From JAULUH01 sp032111745 (GTDB taxonomy: Bacteria; Chloroflexota; Anaerolineae; JAAEKA01), in the NCBI GenBank assembly GCA_032111745.1, contig JAULUH010000051.1, positions 1-61,953 of the forward strand: a stretch of 61,953 nt of DNA. The letters run 5' to 3'. Numbering within the stretch: position 1 is the first letter of the stretch; each line of letters opens with the position of its first letter. Both the position numbers and the translations under genes were made by a program. Positions 41,722-49,601 of this stretch are shown here, piece by piece. The notes under the pieces are model-generated. The model ran no database searches, was not told the DNA's origin, and worked only from the letters and a program-made list of their open reading frames with translations.

Positions 41722-42556
41722 GCCAGTCCGAATACCGGCTGCCTAAGGTCTTCGAGATCTTCCTCAAGCTGGCCCCCTATCCTATCCTGGCTGACCGGCT
41801 GCGCGAGCGTATGCGGGAGGAGATCTTCAAGCGGGACGTGATTCCCAAGGAGGTGTTTGAGCAGGAGATTGAGGACAAAGCCATCCAGTCGCAGCAGCGA
41901 GAAGGGCTGCAGGATCCCTTTGGTCAGGAGTCGGAGTAGATCTGGGAACAACGCAAACGCGCCATTGGCGATCATCTGACCGACTTCTACTTTGCCTACA
42001 ATTTGCCCTCATGGCTGCTGCACGACCGCATTATCGGGGAGCTAGCCGGAGTTGACGCTACAGCTCATAGCCAGGACCTGACCTTCAATCCTGAATTGGC
42101 ACCGTTGGACCTGCTTTTTGCCAAGGGTCGGCAGTACGAGGCACTCCCACCTGAGGAGCGCAGCCAGGTGCAGCACCATCTTCAAGAGATCAAGGTGGTG
42201 CTGATCAAGGCCATGATCAGCTACGGTTCGTCGGCATCGCCCGTGAGTTTCTGACCGTTGCCGACCTGGAGTCGATCGGTGACCATCGCCTCAGATTGCT
42301 CGCGCGGCGGGGAGGCTCAACCGGTGCCTACAAGGTCAGCGCTTCATCCTGATGGGGCTCGGTCGTTGGGGTAGCACTAACCTGGAGCTGGGCGTCAAGG
42401 TCACCTACGCCGATATCTTCATTTCCCGAATGCTGATCGAGATTGGCCTGGACGGTGATGGCGGTGCGTGATGGCCGCCTGCTGGAGGTGGTGATGAGTG
42501 CGGATGAGGATCAGGCACTGGCCTACTTCAAGCACTACGACAGGGCAACTGTGTGA
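41718..42556 (+). pseudogene. decayed PEP/pyruvate-binding (PEP synthase/PPDK-like) gene
   Basis: Remnants of one protein are spread over changing frames. A GTG at 41718 (overlapping the hpt stop) reads 73 codons to an in-frame TAG at 41937. The same frame then continues with similar sequence (FYFAYNLPSWLL..., LLFAKGRQYEALPPEER) to about 42225. A frameshift then leads to FVGIAREFLTVADLESIGD. Later pieces read FILMGLGRWGSTNLELGVKV, the C-terminal signature of PEP/pyruvate-binding proteins, and finally a tail ending ALAYFKHYDRATV at 42556. The central ATP-grasp body is missing. A nonsense codon, at least two frameshifts and a large deletion make this a pseudogene. Confidence 0.8.
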
Positions 42557-42609
42557 GGAGCGCCGGTGAGCCAGCACTCTTGCGTCCTTGCCTGGCCCCA
42601 TGGCCCCAA

Positions 42610-42990
42610 TCAGATGCTGGCCGCTACCAGTAGGATGCCCCCGCAGATCACCAGGATTCCCAACCAACGGAGCAAGGGGACCCGCTCGCCCAGTATCAAC
42701 CATGAGGACAGGGCGATCAATACGAAATTGAGAGCCAGGAAGGGATAAGCCACGCTCAGGTCCAGCCTGGTCAGCGCAGCAATCCACGACAGGGCACCCA
42801 GGCCGTACAAGAAGAGTCCCAATAGCACCAGGGGTGAGCCCGCAATCATCTTGATGAGGCCCGCCAGCCCGTCTGCATTCTCGGCGGTACCTGGCCTGCT
42901 GACACCCATCTTGATGGCCGTTTGTCCCACTACCCCAGTGATGATCGATAGGCCAATCAGGCCAAGCGAAGCGATCACCTGCTGATTCAT
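42610..42990 (-). CDS. EamA/SMR-like four-helix transporter
   Basis: A 126-residue membrane protein with four hydrophobic helices (~residues 6-26, 50-70, 78-96 and 104-124), half the length of full EamA transporters and like SMR or ArnE-type flippase subunits. The loop RLDLSVAYPFLALNFV matches the DMT superfamily. Its start overlaps the end of the upstream sulfotransferase-like gene by four bases, so the two are coupled. The substrate is unknown; lipid-linked sugar or small-molecule export is possible. Confidence 0.75.
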   Translation of the reverse strand: MNQQVIASLGLIGLSIITGVVGQTAIKMGVSRPGTAENADGLAGLIKMIAGSPLVLLGLFLYGLGALSWIAALTRLDLSVAYPFLALNFVLIALSSWLILGERVPLLRWLGILVICGGILLVAASI

Positions 42991-43598
42991 GATGCCTTGT
43001 TCCGATAGAGAGTGGGGTCGACCGCATGGACCATGGCGGTTTCATCAAGGGAGTTATCCAGGAACTGGTTCACCTGCCGCACGAACGGTAGGGGGTCAGC
43101 CAGCATCTGGTTGTAGTCCACGTAAAGGACTGCAAAATTGGGCTGGCTGGCCAACCAGGCCCGTGTCTTTGCCAGATGCTTGGCAAACAGCCTGGCCATC
43201 TCCTGGTCGTCGACCTGGTCGGTGGGCTCTCCCCGCCGGACCAGCATCTTGCGCTGGGATGCCAGCACCTCGCCTATCTGCCGTTCCATGAAGATGACCC
43301 GGTACTGGAACCCGGGAGGAAGATGCTCCAGAAGCGCAGAGATCACCTTGACCACCTTGCCCTGGGCGTCGGCGAGCCAGCTCTGATCGCCCTTGTCCAG
43401 CTGCTTAACGCGTTCAAACTCATAATAGCCCTTGGGATTGTCTTCGTCTGCCTCGCGAATCTGGTCTGTCATTATCGTCAGCCCACCCTGTTCCAGCATT
43501 TTCATCATCATGGACGTGCCGGAGCGCGGCAGGCCTGAGACGATGATAACAGGGTTTGGAAGTCTGGCTTCCCGGGAAAAGAGTCGTTTCATGCGCAT
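42987..43598 (-). CDS. sulfotransferase-like P-loop protein
   Basis: A 203-residue protein with an N-terminal PAPS-binding-type P-loop IIVSGLPRSGTSMMMKML (~residues 18-35), typical of the sulfotransferase superfamily. The 3'-phosphate-binding region appears as RVIFMERQIGEVLASQRKM (~100-118). Length is short but complete. Family members transfer sulfate to carbohydrates or small molecules; the acceptor here is unknown. It is co-transcribed with the EamA-like gene and is divergent from a SulP transporter, which hints at sulfate metabolism. Confidence 0.8.
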   Translation of the reverse strand: MRMKRLFSREARLPNPVIIVSGLPRSGTSMMMKMLEQGGLTIMTDQIREADEDNPKGYYEFERVKQLDKGDQSWLADAQGKVVKVISALLEHLPPGFQYRVIFMERQIGEVLASQRKMLVRRGEPTDQVDDQEMARLFAKHLAKTRAWLASQPNFAVLYVDYNQMLADPLPFVRQVNQFLDNSLDETAMVHAVDPTLYRNKAS

Positions 43599-43683
43599 TG
43601 CCTATGCCTGGTTCATATCTGTCGCCGGGGCATGTTACTTCCACTAGCGAAATTTCCCAAATCCGGGCAGCACCGCAAGAGCA

Positions 43684-43712
43684 TTGGCATTTCGGCACCG
43701 CTGTGTTAGAAT
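43684..43712 (+). promoter_or_regulatory. promoter of the SulP gene
   Basis: TTGGCA (43684-43689), a 17-bp spacer and TAGAAT (43707-43712), about 100 bp before the ATG. Confidence 0.65.
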
Positions 43713-43810
43713 CGCAGGGTGAGCCCCCGGTATCGGTCCTGGCTGACTCTTTCGCCCTCGTGCAGACATGCGTAGCTGACAAGCCCGGACCTGGTCTGGT
43801 CTACGACACT

Positions 43811-45994
43811 ATGGAAGCCAGTGCACCCCCCATTTCCGAGCGCTACAAACCGCTGCTGACCGGCGTGCAAAGCATTCCGGGCTATTTTCTCCAGCCACTG
43901 CGCCTATTGCGCGGCTATGAGGTCGCTAACCTGCGGGCAGACCTGCTGGCCGGGCTCACGGTGGGCGTTGTCTCGCTGCCCCAGGGCATCGCTTTTGCCA
44001 TCCTGGCTGGGCTGCCAGCCGAGATGGGGGTCTACGCCTCGATCGTCGCTGCGATCGTTGCCGCCCTGTGGGGTTCATCCAACCATCTCAGCACAGGGCC
44101 GACCAACTCCTCCTCGCTGCTGGTTTTCTCGATCCTGTTGCCACTGGCCGTGCCTGGTTCAGCCCCATACGTAGCCGCTGCCGGAATGCTGGCCATCATG
44201 GCCGGGGCACTCCGGGTGGGCATGGGCCTGGCGCGCCTGGGCTTGTTGGTCAACTTCGTATCCGACTCGGTGATCGTCGGCTTCACCGCTGGCGCTGGGA
44301 TTTTGATCATTGTCGGTCAGTTGCGTGCGCTGTTAGGGTTGAGTTTCCCCAGTTCCCCGCGTTTGCCCGAGACCGTTGCCAACCTGGCCATCCACATCCC
44401 GGAAGCCCACCTCTTGACCCTGCTCCTCGGTGCTGGTACCATTGTAGCCACGGTGTTCATCCGCCGGACCAGGCCCGGATGGCCGGCACCCCTGATCGCT
44501 ATGGGGTTGGCTGCTGCACTAGTCTGGGCCCTGAACCTTGAGGGACTTGGTGTGGTTGTGTTAGGTGCACTGCCGCGGGGCCTGCCGCCCCTGGCCGAGC
44601 TGCCCCTGCTCGACCTCTCGCTAATTGGCGAGCTGTCGACGGGTGCCCTCGCTATCGCCGTCATCGGCCTGGTGGAGGCCATGGCCATCGCACGCTCGAT
44701 TGCCTCCCAAACCGGACAGCGACTCGACAGCAACCAGGAGTTCGTCGGCCAGGGCCTGGCGAACGTTGCGGCAGGCTTTTTCACCGGTTACCCCTGCTCT
44801 GGATCATTCAATCGCTCCTCGCTCAACTACGAGTCGGGTGCGCGCACGCCCCTGGCCAGCGTCTTCTCTGGCCTGGTCGTGCTTCTGGTCATGTTCGTGT
44901 TGGCTCCGGTCGCCGCCTACGTGCCCCTGGCCGCCATTGGCGCCACGCTGGTGCTGAGCGCCTATGCCATGATTGACCGGCAGGAAATGGCGCGGATATG
45001 GGAGGGAACCCAGGGTGACAAGATCATCATGGTGGTGACACTTCTGGCTACCCTGCTGTTGCCCCTGCAGTTCGCCGTCTTGACCGGCGTGCTCATGTCC
45101 CTGGTCTACTATATCTGGCGCACCAGCCTGCCGCGCGTGGAATCGGTGGTGCCGGATGAGGGGTTCAACCACCTGGTCAGCCAAGTCGATCCCGAGACTG
45201 GAGCCAGCCGGCCGGCCTGCCCCCAGCTAGGTATTCTCGAGATTCGAGGCGATCTTTACTTCGGCGCCGCGCCACACGTCGAGGGTGCCATTCTGCAAAA
45301 CCTGAAAGATCATCCAGACCAGCTCTTTCTCCTGCTGCGCATGCTGAGCGTGACCCAAATTGATATCAGCGGCGTGCATATGCTGGAGAGCGTGGTGCGC
45401 ACCTATCGCGATCGTGGTGGGGACGTGTTCCTGGTGCGCGTGCAGCCTCAGGTGATGAGCTTTCTCCAGTCGACGGATTTCGACAGTTTGTTGGGGCCAA
45501 ACCACATCCTGGACGAAGATACGGCCATCAGCCATCTCTTCTATAGGGTGCTGGACCCGGCCATCTGCATCTACGAGTGCGACGTGCGCGTGTTCAAGGA
45601 GTGCCAGAACCTTCCCAAGCAGTCCCTGCCACCAGGCCTGTCGGTCCATACTGACATTCCGGCGGACAGCATCCCAACGGTCAGCCCGCGTGCCCTGTGG
45701 GAGGAGCTGCACAGCGAGACGCCACCGGTAGTGTGCGATGTGCGCGAGCCGCGCGAGTTTCATCAGGGCCACGTGCCCTACGCGCAGTCAGTTCCCCTGG
45801 CCCAGATGTTGACCGCGCCGCCACCTCTGCCCCGGGACCGCCGCATTGTCTTGACATGTCGAACCGGCAGACGCAGTGCCCGGGCGGCCTATGCCTTGCG
45901 CAACCAGGGATACGACCAAGTCGCCGTGCTTGAAGGCGGGGTAAAGGCCTGGGAGGCCGAGGGTCTTCTGGAAGCTGTTGACGTCATCGCATAA
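43811..45994 (+). CDS. SulP-family anion transporter fused to STAS and rhodanese domains
   Basis: A 727-residue protein with three parts. SulP membrane transporter (residues ~30-440): LRADLLAGLTVGVVSLPQGIAFAIL, and the second signature GFFTGYPCSGSFNRSSLNYESGART. STAS domain (~475-590): GILEIRGDLYFGAAPHVE and ISGVHMLESV. C-terminal rhodanese (~625-727): DVREPREFHQGHVPYAQSVPL and an active-site loop CRTGRRS with Cys683. It should carry sulfate, bicarbonate or a similar anion; the rhodanese suggests a link to sulfur handling. A GTG near 43760 is an alternative start. Upstream frame extension to 43556 precedes the promoter and is rejected. Confidence 0.9.
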   Translation: MEASAPPISERYKPLLTGVQSIPGYFLQPLRLLRGYEVANLRADLLAGLTVGVVSLPQGIAFAILAGLPAEMGVYASIVAAIVAALWGSSNHLSTGPTNSSSLLVFSILLPLAVPGSAPYVAAAGMLAIMAGALRVGMGLARLGLLVNFVSDSVIVGFTAGAGILIIVGQLRALLGLSFPSSPRLPETVANLAIHIPEAHLLTLLLGAGTIVATVFIRRTRPGWPAPLIAMGLAAALVWALNLEGLGVVVLGALPRGLPPLAELPLLDLSLIGELSTGALAIAVIGLVEAMAIARSIASQTGQRLDSNQEFVGQGLANVAAGFFTGYPCSGSFNRSSLNYESGARTPLASVFSGLVVLLVMFVLAPVAAYVPLAAIGATLVLSAYAMIDRQEMARIWEGTQGDKIIMVVTLLATLLLPLQFAVLTGVLMSLVYYIWRTSLPRVESVVPDEGFNHLVSQVDPETGASRPACPQLGILEIRGDLYFGAAPHVEGAILQNLKDHPDQLFLLLRMLSVTQIDISGVHMLESVVRTYRDRGGDVFLVRVQPQVMSFLQSTDFDSLLGPNHILDEDTAISHLFYRVLDPAICIYECDVRVFKECQNLPKQSLPPGLSVHTDIPADSIPTVSPRALWEELHSETPPVVCDVREPREFHQGHVPYAQSVPLAQMLTAPPPLPRDRRIVLTCRTGRRSARAAYALRNQGYDQVAVLEGGVKAWEAEGLLEAVDVIA

Positions 45995-46033
45995 GCCGGC
46001 CCTGAATCGCCTAGCAAGATCGGAGTGATCGCT

Positions 46034-47002
46034 ATGACTTCACATCCTCCCCGCAACGTCGGACTTGATATCGTGCGAGCCACCGAGGCGGCCGCTTTGA
46101 AGGCTGCGCGCTGGATGGGCCTGGGCAATCCCGACGTCGCAGACAGTGAAGCGGCGGAGGCCATGTTCAGCGTGCTCAATACCCTCGACATCGACGGACG
46201 CATCGTGATCGGGGAGGAGGGCAAACTGGGACGTCATTCGCCGTTGGATAGTGGCACTATCGTGGGCACCGGAGACGGCCCCCAGGTCGACCTGGTTGTA
46301 GACCCTATCGATGGGCGCCGACGTCTGGCCTTGGGCTTCTCCGATGCCATCGCCGTGGTTGGCGTTGCCCCGCGGGGCTCCATGTGGTCACCGGCCCCGG
46401 CGGTTTACATGGAGAAGATCATCGTCGACCGCTCGGCAGCCCGCGCGATGGTGCCTGAGTGCCTGGATGCGCCTGCGGCGTGGACCCTGGCCCTGGTGGC
46501 GCGGATGAAGGGCAAGCCAGTGCGAGACCTGGTAGTATTCGTACTGGACCGGCCACGGCATGCACATCTCATCGAGGAGATTCGGGCGGCTGGCGCTCGA
46601 ATCCTGCTGCGTTCCGATGGCGACGTGGCAGGTGCCCTCATGGCAGCCTATCCCAACAGCGGAGTCGACCTACTGATGGGCATTGGAGGCGTGCCCGAGG
46701 GCGTCATCGCGGCCTGTGCCGTCAAAGCTTTGGGGGGATGCATCATGGGCCGATTGGCTCCCCAGAGTCCAGAGGAGCGCGCCGCGGTTGAGGCGGCCGG
46801 GCTGGACACGAGTCGCGTTATGTTGTGCAATGAGCTCATTGGCAGCGATGAAATCTTCTTCGCCGCCACAGGCATTACCGATGGGTTGCTGCTTGCCGGG
46901 GTGAAGTATCTCGGCGATGAGGCCGAGACCGAGTCGCTGGTGTTGCGGGCCGAGACCGGCACGCGGCGGGTAATCCATACCTCCCATTCCCTGGGAGCCT
47001 AG
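46034..47002 (+). CDS. glpX: class II fructose-1,6-bisphosphatase (GlpX)
   Basis: Gluconeogenic phosphatase of 322 residues. The ATG at 46034 has GGAG eight bases upstream; a GTG at 46025 is weaker. NVGLDIVRATEAAALKAARWMGLGN opens the family, and IDGRIVIGEEGK with VVDPIDGRRRLA supplies the metal-binding Glu and Asp residues (the usual VDPIEGT is here VDPIDGR). PEGVIAACAVKALGGCIMGRLAP is also characteristic. The Thr-to-Arg change after the Asp/Gly of the metal site is notable, but the rest is well conserved. Confidence 0.92.
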   Translation: MTSHPPRNVGLDIVRATEAAALKAARWMGLGNPDVADSEAAEAMFSVLNTLDIDGRIVIGEEGKLGRHSPLDSGTIVGTGDGPQVDLVVDPIDGRRRLALGFSDAIAVVGVAPRGSMWSPAPAVYMEKIIVDRSAARAMVPECLDAPAAWTLALVARMKGKPVRDLVVFVLDRPRHAHLIEEIRAAGARILLRSDGDVAGALMAAYPNSGVDLLMGIGGVPEGVIAACAVKALGGCIMGRLAPQSPEERAAVEAAGLDTSRVMLCNELIGSDEIFFAATGITDGLLLAGVKYLGDEAETESLVLRAETGTRRVIHTSHSLGA

Positions 47003-47040
47003 GGAGCGAGACCCGGGGCCGGCATGAGTTTGGACGAGCC

Positions 47041-47514
47041 CTACAGCTGCTCTACCGAATACTCGTCCACCGACACGTTATCCTCTGCATAGACAAAAGT
47101 GCCCTGCAAGCGCTGGCCTGCGAGCACTTGGGGTAGCCAGTAGGAGGCATCATCCCACATCTGGTCCAGGGGAAGCCGGTTGACGGCGAACCAGGCTGGA
47201 GAAACTTCCGCACTCTCTGTAGGCGTCCCCTGCCAGGCCCGGGCCAGGTACACGTGCACCAGGTGATCCCAATCCGGCTGGGCAGGAAATAGGAAGCGAA
47301 GGGTGGCGATGTACTCCAGCTCCTCCGCGGCAACGGACAACCCCGCCTCTTCCTTCAGCTCGCGCGCCGCAGCCGCGGCGTTCGTCTCGCCGTCTTCGAT
47401 CTTGCCGCCGACTCCCCCCACCTTCCCCAGGCCAAAGCCGCGCTTTTTCAAGCCCAGCAGCACGGCCCGTGCTGGCCATCCCAGCACGGGTAGGCAGATG
47501 GTGACTTCGCGCAT
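47041..47514 (-). CDS. NUDIX hydrolase (MTH1/8-oxo-dGTP diphosphatase-like)
   Basis: A 157-residue nucleotide hydrolase. The Nudix box is complete: G-x5-E-x7-R-E-x2-E-E-x-G (in GKIEDGETNAAAAARELKEE, ~residues 36-55, then AGL). PAWFAVNRLPLDQMWDDASYW near the C-terminal half resembles the MTH1 pocket that recognises oxidised purines. It may clean 8-oxo-dGTP or related nucleotides. Convergent with glpX and followed on the same strand by no other gene. Confidence 0.88.
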   Translation of the reverse strand: MREVTICLPVLGWPARAVLLGLKKRGFGLGKVGGVGGKIEDGETNAAAAARELKEEAGLSVAAEELEYIATLRFLFPAQPDWDHLVHVYLARAWQGTPTESAEVSPAWFAVNRLPLDQMWDDASYWLPQVLAGQRLQGTFVYAEDNVSVDEYSVEQL

Positions 47515-47561
47515 GGTGTACCCAACCCGTACCGGACCGGAATCCAGCCAGGCCTGTCGAT

Positions 47562-48647
47562 CTACCGGTTCTTGAGCACCGTATGGAGTACGTCCATGCC
47601 CTTCTGCACCAGCGCTTGATGAGCCTGGCTCCCCATATGCCCGATGCGGAACACCTGGCCAGCCAGCGGTCCATAACTGCCCCCCACCACCAAGCCATGT
47701 CCCCGTAAGGCCCAGTCGAACTCAGGCCATGTCCATCCCTCAGGTACCTTAGCTGCAGTCACCGTGGGAGCGCACATCTCTTCGCTCTGGGGCCACAGCG
47801 CCACGCCCATCTCTTGGAGCCGGTGCCGGCACATGGCGGCCACATCGGCATGACGCCGGTAGGCGTTGTCCAGGCCCTCGGTCTGAAGCATTTCAATGGC
47901 CTTGGCCAGGCCAGCCATGGCCTGCCAGTTGTGGGTGTAAGGTAGGTAGCGGTTGGCAAAGGCAGTGCGCCAGGGCTGCAGGGCATCATACCCCGGGTAA
48001 GCCACATCCTCGATGGTGGCCCAGGCTCGATCACTGATGCTGACCATCGATAAGTCGGGCATCAGGCTCAGCACCTTCTGGCTGCCTAACAGCCCCAGGT
48101 CGATATGGCTATCGTCCGCCAGAACCGGGCAGCCGCCAGCACTGGCCACAAAGTCGACATAAAACAAGGCGTCGACCTCGCGGCAGATCACCCCTAACTC
48201 TGCCAGGGGGTTGAGGGTGCCGCTGGGTGTTTCGCAATGGACGGCGGTGATCAGTCGCGGCCGGAAGCGATGCGCCGCCTGGCGCACCTGCTGGGGATCG
48301 GCCACAGCATCGTAGCCAAAGCCCACGGTCTCTACCTCGGCGCCGATGGCCCGGGCCATATCTCCGATGCCGTAGCCGAACACCCCGGTGGCAACGGCCA
48401 GAACCCGGTCCCCCGGCCGGACGACGCTCTTGAGCGCCCCCCACAGGGCCAGCATGCCCTCGCCCGACAGGATGGCGATGGGATTGCTGGTGGCTAGTAT
48501 CTCTTGCAGTCCAGCCTCGCACTTTGCGTAAAGCTGGAAGAACTCCTCCTCCATGTCAGCGCTGGCGTAGTCGACCTGGTAGGCGGCGAGAATCTCAGGA
48601 GGAATAGAGACCGGGCCGGGGACGAGGGGGATAGGATAGGTTTCCAT
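47562..48647 (-). CDS. class V PLP aminotransferase (alanine-glyoxylate / serine-glyoxylate type)
   Basis: PLP enzyme of 361 residues. The start at 48647 is supported by AAGGAAG; a longer frame opens at 48665. It starts IPLVPGPVSIPPEIL as in alanine-glyoxylate and serine-pyruvate aminotransferases. SGEGMLALWGAL forms the cofactor phosphate site, HCETPSGTLNPL and YVDFVASAGG the Asp/substrate region, and GSQKVL supplies the PLP-binding Lys (~residue 188). The exact substrate pair (serine, alanine or phosphonate relatives) cannot be resolved from sequence. Confidence 0.9.
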   Translation of the reverse strand: METYPIPLVPGPVSIPPEILAAYQVDYASADMEEEFFQLYAKCEAGLQEILATSNPIAILSGEGMLALWGALKSVVRPGDRVLAVATGVFGYGIGDMARAIGAEVETVGFGYDAVADPQQVRQAAHRFRPRLITAVHCETPSGTLNPLAELGVICREVDALFYVDFVASAGGCPVLADDSHIDLGLLGSQKVLSLMPDLSMVSISDRAWATIEDVAYPGYDALQPWRTAFANRYLPYTHNWQAMAGLAKAIEMLQTEGLDNAYRRHADVAAMCRHRLQEMGVALWPQSEEMCAPTVTAAKVPEGWTWPEFDWALRGHGLVVGGSYGPLAGQVFRIGHMGSQAHQALVQKGMDVLHTVLKNR

Positions 48648-48950
48648 GGTTGTCTTCCTTATCATGCGCAGAGATTACAACTGATCATAAAGGGTTAAAC
48701 GGAGTAATGCAAGCGATGCGTCACCACGCTACGAAGTCCCTGGATCACGGAGCCCCTGGATCACGAACGCACGAAGGTTAGACGAACGCACGAAGCACGG
48801 AGCACGAAAAACTGAGCCTCGGAGCGCGAAGCACGAGGCTCAGAGGCACGAAGTTCCAGACTTGAAGAAATGGGTTAAACTGGTGTTCATTTGAGATCGG
48901 GAGGTTTCTAGCGACTGTGACAGCGGCAAACTCCTGGTTTCGATTGAACA
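48648..48950. other. repeat-rich intergenic region left of the GxxExxY gene
   Basis: A 303-bp stretch that contains the left 38-bp arm of an inverted repeat (48759-48796), a 10-bp hairpin (48812-48821 with 48834-48843), a short direct repeat CTGGATCACG (48740-48749 and 48756-48765), and many degenerate CACGAAG-type units. No gene is seen. Confidence 0.6.
48759..48796 (+). repeat. left arm of 38-bp perfect inverted repeat
   Basis: Identical over 38 bp to the reverse complement of 49550-49587. The arms enclose the GxxExxY gene. Similarity continues inward with mismatches (GCTCAGAGGC-CGAAGT-CCAGA) after a ~40-bp insertion in this arm. Confidence 0.9.
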
Positions 48951-49382
48951 TCAGTTTAGTTGTGATGAACTCTTTGGGTGTGGACCGTATAGAGCTGGGC
49001 TTGAGGGGCTGTGCACGAGTCGTTTCTTGCCCAGTGGCACCTGGCCGAAGTTGACCAGAAGGCATAGCCTGAAGCTGCCGTTGCGCAGGTAGAGCAGGCA
49101 CTGCTCGAAGTCCTCAGGTTGAATAGCCTTGGCCGCCTTGGTCTCCAGCAGAACCGTGGCACGATCATCCCAGATCACAAAATCAACCGGGCGCCGCGTG
49201 AGCTCATGGCCCTCGAACATGATCGGAATTTCCGCCTCGCGCAGATACTCCAGCCCCCGATTTGGAAGCGCAATCTCCAGCGCCCGCTGATAGTCGACCT
49301 CCATGCAGTGCGTTCCAAGGTGTCGTTGCACCTCGATACACGCCCCCAGCACCGTGTAGGATGTCTGTTCAAACTGATGCAT
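48951..49382 (-). CDS. GxxExxY protein (PDDEXK nuclease-like)
   Basis: A 143-residue protein. The family motif G-x4-E-x2-Y is seen at Gly23, Glu28 and Tyr31 (LGTHCMEVDY). Asp67 and the Glu80-x-Lys82 pair in VDFVIWDD...LLETKA fit a PDDEXK-type active site. LLVNFGQVPLGKKRLVHS matches the usual C-terminal NFG...KR strand. These proteins are common in bacteria, often amid repeats, with no established function. Here the gene sits inside a 38-bp perfect inverted repeat with degenerate arrays at both ends, suggesting a mobile or repeat-associated unit. Confidence 0.8.
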   Translation of the reverse strand: MHQFEQTSYTVLGACIEVQRHLGTHCMEVDYQRALEIALPNRGLEYLREAEIPIMFEGHELTRRPVDFVIWDDRATVLLETKAAKAIQPEDFEQCLLYLRNGSFRLCLLVNFGQVPLGKKRLVHSPSSPALYGPHPKSSSQLN

Positions 49383-49490
49383 CGCTGACTATCACCCCTC
49401 CATGTAAAACGTTCCAGGCAGTTTATTCCTGCCACACTCACCATCAATCAGGGCGCCACGCCTCCCCCGCCTCACTCCTGCGCCCTAGAT

Positions 49491-49565
49491 CTTCGTACCT
49501 TTGGTCCTCACACCTCTAGTCTCAACACCTCTGGACTTCGCGCCTCTGAGCTTCGTGCGTTCGTC
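49491..49565. repeat. degenerate 15-bp tandem repeat right of the GxxExxY gene
   Basis: Five adjacent 15-bp units beginning at 49491, 49506, 49521, 49536 and 49551, of the type CTTCGTACCTTTGGT, CTCAACACCTCTGGA, CTTCGCGCCTCTGAG. The last unit runs into the right inverted-repeat arm. Confidence 0.7.
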
Positions 49566-49587
49566 TAACCTTCGTGCGTTCGTGATC
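49550..49587 (-). repeat. right arm of 38-bp perfect inverted repeat
   Basis: Reverse complement of 48759-48796. It lies 15 bp before the stop of the downstream permease gene. No target-site duplication is seen outside the arms. Confidence 0.9.
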
Positions 49588-49601
49588 TTGCGATCTTCTT
49601 C

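Noticed and set aside
41937..41939. In-frame stop read as a recoded codon
   Set aside because: The codon is TAG, not TGA, and frameshifts and a large deletion follow, so decay explains it better than recoding.
48759..49587. GxxExxY unit as a classical insertion sequence
   Set aside because: The encoded protein has no transposase DDE or HUH motif and no target duplication flanks the arms.
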